The notes under the pieces were generated by a model that ran no database searches, was not told the DNA's origin, and saw only the letters and a list, made by a program, of their open reading frames with translations. Positions 57,730 to 64,000 of a DNA stretch of 64,000 bases are shown one piece after another (position 1 is the stretch's first letter; the number at the start of each line of letters is the position of its first letter). Source of the DNA: Liolophura sinensis (taxonomy: Eukaryota > Mollusca > Polyplacophora > Chitonida > Chitonidae). The DNA lies in the NCBI RefSeq assembly GCF_032854445.1, contig NC_088306.1:1366501-1430500 (forward strand), in the 5' to 3' direction. Made by a program: the position numbers and the translations under genes.

Positions 57730-59250
57730 CAACGTAGTCAGTGCAAAATCTTTCTGTTTGATGTGAAAATAAACAGAGTAATTTATACAATCTCCGACAT
57801 ACATGTAAGTCATAATATACCGCTCCCTATAAAGAGGAAAGCGCGGGGTAGAGGAGCTATTAGTTTATCACATATCTCGAAAAGATGAACTGAACATAAG
57901 CTAACATCATGTAATGAAATTCTCTGTGATTTATGGCATGGCTTATCTCGCCCTAATTATGACGTGAAAAGTCTCGTACATAATGTCAATAAGCCAGTAT
58001 TAATAACTCGTACATTTATCACCGAAACTTAAATAGCGTTCTCTTGGGTTTATGCCAGTACATGTAAATGCATTCTTTCTGATATAATTCACACTATGTT
58101 TTAGAGATCGAATCCCGTATTTTCCGACCTTTTTTTGTACAAAATCTTTTTGTTACTTTACGTTTATGCAGGTAGGCAAAGAGTTATTTGTCTCCAGATA
58201 AGTTTCTGTCTTGATGAAGACAGGAATTTTAATGAAAGACAGAAAAAAGGCCTTGGGACAGACAGTACCCATGACGTCAATACTTATAGTGACATATTAT
58301 ATGTCTATTTGATGTCAAGTCTGTTGTCTATAAAGTAGAGTACGTTACTGTAATAACAATGCCACGAAGACATAGCACCATTGCCTCCTAAAAGTCATGA
58401 GAAGAAAACGTCATGAAATGATAAAAAAAATATTATCATTTAGTTAAGCTTAGTGGCGAACTTATAACTCCTGGATTTGAACATGCGACCCCACTTTTCA
58501 TAGCTTGGTGATCTAGATCTACAGTTAGGAAAACTGTAGTATAGGGAACAAACTAAGCACTCCACACTGTTCAACTCGGTCACAACATACGTGTGACAAA
58601 AAAATAACAAATGAAAAAAAGCAGCACGTCTAACTGCAACTGCTGCCAAATCGGTAAGACAAGTACGATAGATACAAACCTTTACCTTAAGGTTATGTGA
58701 AATACATATAGTTAATATACCGGTAAATACTCCGGTCTTCGCGTACAGTAATAAATCGACGTGTTGCTTTGCAAAATTCACAAATAAGAAACAAGAAAAT
58801 CCGTCATACCGCTTGATTTCTCCTGGACTTATATCCAGCTGCTCTGAGTGTGGTATACATATATATAATTCAAAATGTATATTTTATAGTGAGCGGTATA
58901 TCTGCGAGTTAAAAAAAACCCAGTAATTCGTTTGACTCGCCTCTGGTCACTCAGTCCCCTTAAGGGTCAAGCATTAGTCATTTTGAACGTGGCTATAAAA
59001 ATAGAATAGATCTGGACAAGATTCAGATATTCATTCATGCGTCCCTCGGAGCATCAGATGACCAGTGTGTGTTTGGATGCATGTATGTAGGGCACCCGAT
59101 CCTATATACGCAGTACACACACGGACGGCATATAAATATATATACCTGCGTATTCCATCCAGTCATGGATTAGCGGGTTTCTCTACTGTTGGAGAAAAAT
59201 GGATAGGAACTGGAGTTGAACCCCAGCTTGCAAGTACTGATGTGTCCTTC
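57730..59250. other. Upstream flank of the metalloprotease gene, no gene seen
   Basis: No frame with domain or splice support. It would contain the promoter if exon 1 is right; no clear TATA-box can be defended. Confidence 0.45.
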
Positions 59251-59440
59251 AAATTTATTTATTTAATTGACGTTTTGCGCATTACTCATGAATATTTTCA
59301 CTCATGCCAACATTATGGTGGAAGGAATTTGGGCGAACTCGCGATCATCCGTATGTTTCGGAAAGACCTTAACTCGCAGCCGACATGAGCCGAACATGAT
59401 CTCAAAGCGACCGCATTGAGAGGTTTCTGAGTCCGACCTG
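59251..59440 (-). mobile_element. SINE-A, diverged
   Basis: It runs from 'ttatttatttaattgacgttt' to 'gcgaccgcattgagaggtttc', with deletions. It abuts a MITE-2 copy starting at about 59447. Confidence 0.65.
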
Positions 59441-59446
59441 TTTAAA

Positions 59447-59916
59447 AATCAAAGACAACACTATCACGAAGTATATGTTAAATGAGAGACCATGCAACAC
59501 TGTCAAATTTCAGGCTTTTCTGAATTTTTCCACATGCATTTGGAACGTTTTGAGGGCCATTCTGTGACCAGTGACGTCACAACGTTCTGACTTGTTGCCT
59601 TTTCGGGCCATACTCTGATCTGTGACGTCACAACGTTTTTTTTTTGCCACGTAATACACATGCAAAATGCATTACGTACAAATAGAGCTATGAAACCATC
59701 GAGCTGTTTTAACCATAACATATGAATCTGATATCATCGATACTTGATAACAAACTAAGGTAAAACGAGATGTTTTAAAATCATTTTACTGATTTGTAAA
59801 AATGTCAAAAAGAAAAAAACAAAACAAAAAATAATAAACGTAACTATTCTCCTGGACAGTGTTAACTATCCTTTTATCTCACATATACTTCATTTTAACG
59901 ATATTGTCTTTGCCTT
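59447..59916. mobile_element. MITE-2 copy
   Basis: The ends 'atcaaagacaacactatcac' and 'gatattgtctttgcctt' are inverted repeats, with the same inner 'gaagtatatgt' motif as 32780-33262. It also has two TGACGTCA palindromes, at 59572-59579 and 59623-59630. Confidence 0.72.
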
Positions 59917-60370
59917 CTGGTGGAGTTTAAGTAACTATGACAAAAGATAAGTACCGATGTTTTAAAACCTTGAAAGCAAGTTTCATTTAAAAGTACGCTC
60001 GACAAAAATAGTAGTACATTAAAAATAATATTAATTTAATAAATAGCAAAATACAGACGGTTATAAAAAGAGGACAGAATTCTCACTGTCCGCCCCGGGC
60101 GATGATGTGCGTGTCCACGTGTTATTTAAAAACTATGTTACGCCCTACAGGGCTTGAGAGAATATAATTACAATCCGATAGCCTGTGCATTTTATGATCT
60201 TCTCCCTTACTCCAGCTGCTTGTGTAGCCTTGGTGACAGTCAGCGGTCTACGATGCTCGTGTGGACGTTAGCACCGTCTAACGTTCGTTGAAAACGACGT
60301 GTTTTCCACCAACACTGGGTGCATATCTGTACGTCATGTGTGGAAAAGTTCGTCTATAACTTGCTAAAAG

Positions 60371-60812
60371 TCGTTGGTTTACGTCGGGCACTCCGGTATT
60401 CGTCTCCTGTGAAACTGAGTGCTATCGCTTGAGGGAAACAGTATGACGGTAAACAACAGATCAGTGCTTTAGCACAGACAATGCTCCAATAGTATAATAC
60501 ACAGGACAAAACTGGGCATTTAAGCTCGATAAGTCTTTTTGAATGCACCTATCCATTACTACTAATTCAATAGTCCTACAGTATAATTACGTCGTTGGTT
60601 TACGTCGGGCACTCCGGTATTCGTCTCCTGTAAAACTGAGTGCTATCGCTTGAGGGAAACAGTATGACGGTAAACAACAGATCAGTGCTTTAGCACAGAC
60701 AATGCCCCAATAGTATAATACACAGGACAAAACTGGGAATTTAAGCTCAATAAGTCTTTTTGAATGCACCTATCCATTACTACTGATTCAATAGTCCTAC
60801 AGTATAATTACG
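60371..60812. repeat. 221-bp tandem duplication, nearly identical copies
   Basis: Copies start at 60371 and 60592 with 'tcgttggtttacgtcgggca' and differ at only a few bases, so the duplication is recent. Confidence 0.93.
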
Positions 60813-61006
60813 TCAGTGATTATTCATGCCGGCGCGTGCTGAGAAAATGTGGGTGTAAACGCGCTATTTATTTGTAATTTGGTCTGCATAACGTGCAATT
60901 TTTGGAAGCCGCTAAAATTTCGCAGTTGTCATGCACAACGTAAACTGTTCTGTAGGAGATTTTGTATCAACAACTCGAAAGACTCCTTCCCTAAGACAGC
61001 AATGAG

Positions 61007-61465
61007 ACATGAAGTGTGCTTATACAAGCGATGCCTCACTGGAATGAAGTGTGCTTATACCAGCGATGCCTCACTGGAATGAAGTGTGCTTATACCAGCG
61101 ATGCCTCACGGGAATGAAGTGAGCTTATACCAGCGATGCCTCACGGGAATGAAGTGTGCTTATAACAGCGATGCCTCAAGGGAATGAAGTGTGTTTATAC
61201 CAGCGATACCTCACTGGAATGAAGTGTGCTTATACCAGCGATGCCTCACTGGAATGAAGTGTGCTTATACCAGCGATACCTCACGGGAATGAAGTGTGCT
61301 TATACCAGCGATGCCTCACTGGAATGAAGTGTGCTTATACCAGCGATGCCTCACTGGAATGAAGTGTGCTTATACCAGCGATGCCTTATGGGAATGAAGT
61401 GTGCTTATACCAGCGATACCTCACTGGAATGAAGTGAACTTATACCAGCGATGCCTCACGGGAAA
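61007..61465. repeat. 35-bp tandem repeat, ~13 copies
   Basis: The unit is 'ggaatgaagtgtgcttatac' plus 'cagcgatgcctcact'. Starts at 61041 and 61076 fix the period. Confidence 0.95.
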
Positions 61466-62619
61466 CAATCAATGAAATTAATCAGTTTTCGGGGTGTTTA
61501 CGATTCTCAAGGATAAGCAAGTGCTTGATTATTTTTTGTGTGTCTGGAATAGTTTCTCTTCCTCTACGAATTTTTATATCATATAACTTTATTTCCTTTA
61601 ATATAAGCTTATATACTGCGCTTTTTGAACAAATAAATACAACAAACATGAATATTTGGAACATTCTTTTTCCTGTTCAGCTTCTGTAGTTTTCTTCGGA
61701 GAAAACGTTTCCTGTATAAAAGCCACTGTTTAACTTTTTGGCAGAATGCCCGATAAGTACTGCCGTAAATTTTGCTGGAGTTCGCGACCCTCGTGCATGG
61801 CGATTCAAGATAGCATTTGTTGACCTCATTCTTTCTTTTCACAGACTGAACAATGGCCCCTAATTTGAAACTAGATTACATATTTGATAGCTTAGATGGA
61901 GTACTCACTTGTAATAAACATATCTTCAATTGGATCAATCCCAGGCTAGGTATGAAAGCAGACAGCATCGGAGTTCTGAGGTCATGTTAAGGTTCGCCTT
62001 AAGGTGATGAGTTCGACACGTGTCTACGAGTTACCGTTCTCAAATCAGAGAATGAAGGACAGGTTACATACATGCCAAGTGTTTAACGGGTTTATGAGCA
62101 CAATTCTTTTCATATATTTACTCGATTAAGGATGAATGTCGTATTCAAGAATATTTCACTTATATAAAAAAACGGTCATTATTTTATAACTTTTCCACAT
62201 TAAAACACAATTTGTTTGCAAGAAATGGTCGTGGCATTGTCGTAGCCAACCATACATTTAGGTAGAAACAAGAAATCAAATGTTTAGCTAAAAAAATATA
62301 ATCGATATATATAGAAAAGAAGGCAAAGTTTAATTCTACACACTTACAATGAACTCTTGTCAGCCTCTCCAAACAATTAAAGGAACAATACTTAGTGTAA
62401 CGAATATGAGTATAAATACCATGGAAGTAATGGCTAATTCAGGTAATGAAACACAACAGATCTAAAGGACGTTTTCCAGTACACAAGAACCATGTGAATC
62501 GTAAAACCGGAAGCTAGACTTATAACTTATCTTCAAGAAGATACTAATTCTGAAAGTGACTATGCGGAAATTTGAATAATACAAAACCATGACGACGCTC
62601 GCTGGCAAAGACGTCTAGT

Positions 62620-62745
62620 TTATTTATTTATTGATTTGATTGGTGTCTTACGCCGTACTCAAGAATATTTCACCTATACGATTGTTGCCAGCCTTGTTTT
62701 GAGAACAAGCCGGGCAAAGCCCAAGGGAAACCCACTGTCACGAAA
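62620..62745 (-). mobile_element. SINE-A 3' part
   Basis: It runs from 'ttgatttgattggtgtcttac' to 'gggcaaagcccaagggaaac'. The head is missing. Confidence 0.7.
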
Positions 62746-62749
62746 GACG

Positions 62750-64000
62750 ATTAATTCATGATTAATGGGGTCGTGAGTTCGAATCCAGTTTTCGCTGGTT
62801 CGCTTTGAGGCGGACGTTCTGAAAGTCATATCTTGGAAGATGTGGTATTCTCAGTGGGTCCCCATACACTTGCCTCATTCACGAGCTTCACGTCCGTGGT
62901 TGAAATGAATCTTTTTTTTATATAGCTTAAAAAAATTCATCTAAATAATGTTTCTACAGACCGTTTCGTGGAGCCAAGTTCGCCGACACCTTCGTAATGG
63001 TACATTGCCACTGCGGGCCACATTAAGCTAAAAAGAGTCTATAAATCAAGTCAGACTCTATTATGCCACGTGTAAACCAGCACAGACGTAATGGCACCAT
63101 GAATATATAACACGCAATAACACAGCCCCTAGGGCTGAGTGGAATTGTGTGCTTTTCTTGACGCTGAGTGGTGATTATACGCTTATAATCAATAATAGAT
63201 CAAAGGATCACGTGTTACCCTTTGGGTATCATTTATATCAAGTCAATCGTCGAAAATATGGCAAATAGGATCGCCCGCTAAATGCTCGCTGCTTCTTCTA
63301 CCCAAAGTCTCACCAGGTATACGTATATACATACATATAGACAAAGACAAATCATTGAGTATGGTGTGAAACACGAGTCAAATAAACACTTTGCAGTAAC
63401 AATCGTTATATGGTCTGGTATAGTTATATTTGAACCTGCTCTTCAGCGTCTTAATACATCAACTGCCTTAACAAGCTAAGGGGCTTGTCCTTAACTAGAT
63501 TTCCACACCTGGGTGGACTTTCTTTGTGCATAATCCTACAGAACCAGTGCGATTACACTGTGACCCCAGCAACATGTTGTCGGCGCTGGCATTTGATATG
63601 TTTTGGCTAAACGCCAAGTCACGTGTACTACGCACTTCAGGCCAAGCAAGCACACTGATTTTCTTTACTATTTTTGTAGTAAATTTTTGCCGACTACATC
63701 CCCAGAAATATATATCCCCTATAACGTTTGCGTGTTACAGCTCATACCACCTTGAGCAGTTCACATTTTTCCATACAGCATATGAAAGATTAACCAAGCA
63801 CAAAGACATTTTCTAGTTCTTATAGCTGAAATTGAAGTCATAACATCTTGTCATCTTTTTAACCTCCAGGTTAGTGGGTAGTAACAGTGGGCAAACAGTT
63901 TTTAGTTCTGATATATTTTAACTAGGTAGAAAATAGCAGCTGAGAAATGTACAGTGCTTCAGCAACTTTTTACTTTTCTAAGGCAGTGTTATCCAATCAG
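62750..64000. other. Intergenic end of window, no gene seen
   Basis: The longest frame (63526-63816, plus) lacks any recognisable feature. A B-box-like GAGTTCGAATCC at about 62775 suggests another SINE remnant. Confidence 0.5.

Noticed and set aside
63526-63816. 96-aa plus-strand frame near the window end
   Set aside because: No domain, splice site or compositional support.

Overview
The window is animal nuclear DNA, most likely from a mollusc or another lophotrochozoan. Coding sequence is split into short exons by GT..AG introns. Most of the window is intronic or intergenic DNA full of tRNA-derived SINEs, terminal-inverted-repeat MITEs, microsatellites and minisatellite arrays. The commonest SINE (called SINE-A here) has a tRNA-like head, a conserved body and a (TAAA)n-type tail; I recall this kind of element from bivalve and gastropod genomes. 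The species assignment is an inference from memory. There are no bacterial-style operons, CRISPR arrays or convincing tRNA/rRNA genes.

Layout. (1) About 1.9-16.5 kb holds a small tandem family of sarcoplasmic-calcium-binding-protein (SCP)-like EF-hand genes on the minus strand. One copy is intact (2251-2799), one is reduced to its first coding segment (5511-5564), and one carries at least four frame-breaking indels (13895-14434). All three keep a splice acceptor just upstream of the ATG. (2) About 7.9-10.1 kb is a GC-rich, formerly coding-looking relic with a 162-bp internal duplication, lying between diverged direct repeats. (3) About 12-28 kb is dominated by minisatellites with 39-, 53-, 20- and 37-bp units; the two largest arrays are each about 2 kb. 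(4) A divergent pair of genes encodes small secreted proteins with the same 12-cysteine pattern. One is a two-exon minus-strand gene (24168 to 22699); the other is a single-coding-exon plus-strand gene (31314-31742). (5) 57.7-35.8 kb on the minus strand is one large gene of about 27 coding exons. It encodes an ADAMTS-type secreted metalloprotease (about 1,139 aa) with an unusual C-terminal tail of EGF-like, ShK-like and LDLa-like modules. Every exon joint from exon 3 to exon 27 keeps the reading frame. (6) 57.8-64 kb has no supported gene; it holds SINEs, a MITE, a recent 221-bp duplication and a 35-bp array.

How the genes relate. The SCP copies are duplicates of one cytosolic calcium buffer, and only one still looks functional. 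The two 12-cysteine proteins and the metalloprotease all carry secretion features or extracellular modules. Nothing in the sequence shows that they work together.

The strongest candidates for novelty are the 12-cysteine secreted family, the ADAMTS-EGF-ShK-LDLa architecture, and a TIR MITE that carries pairs of CRE-like palindromes.
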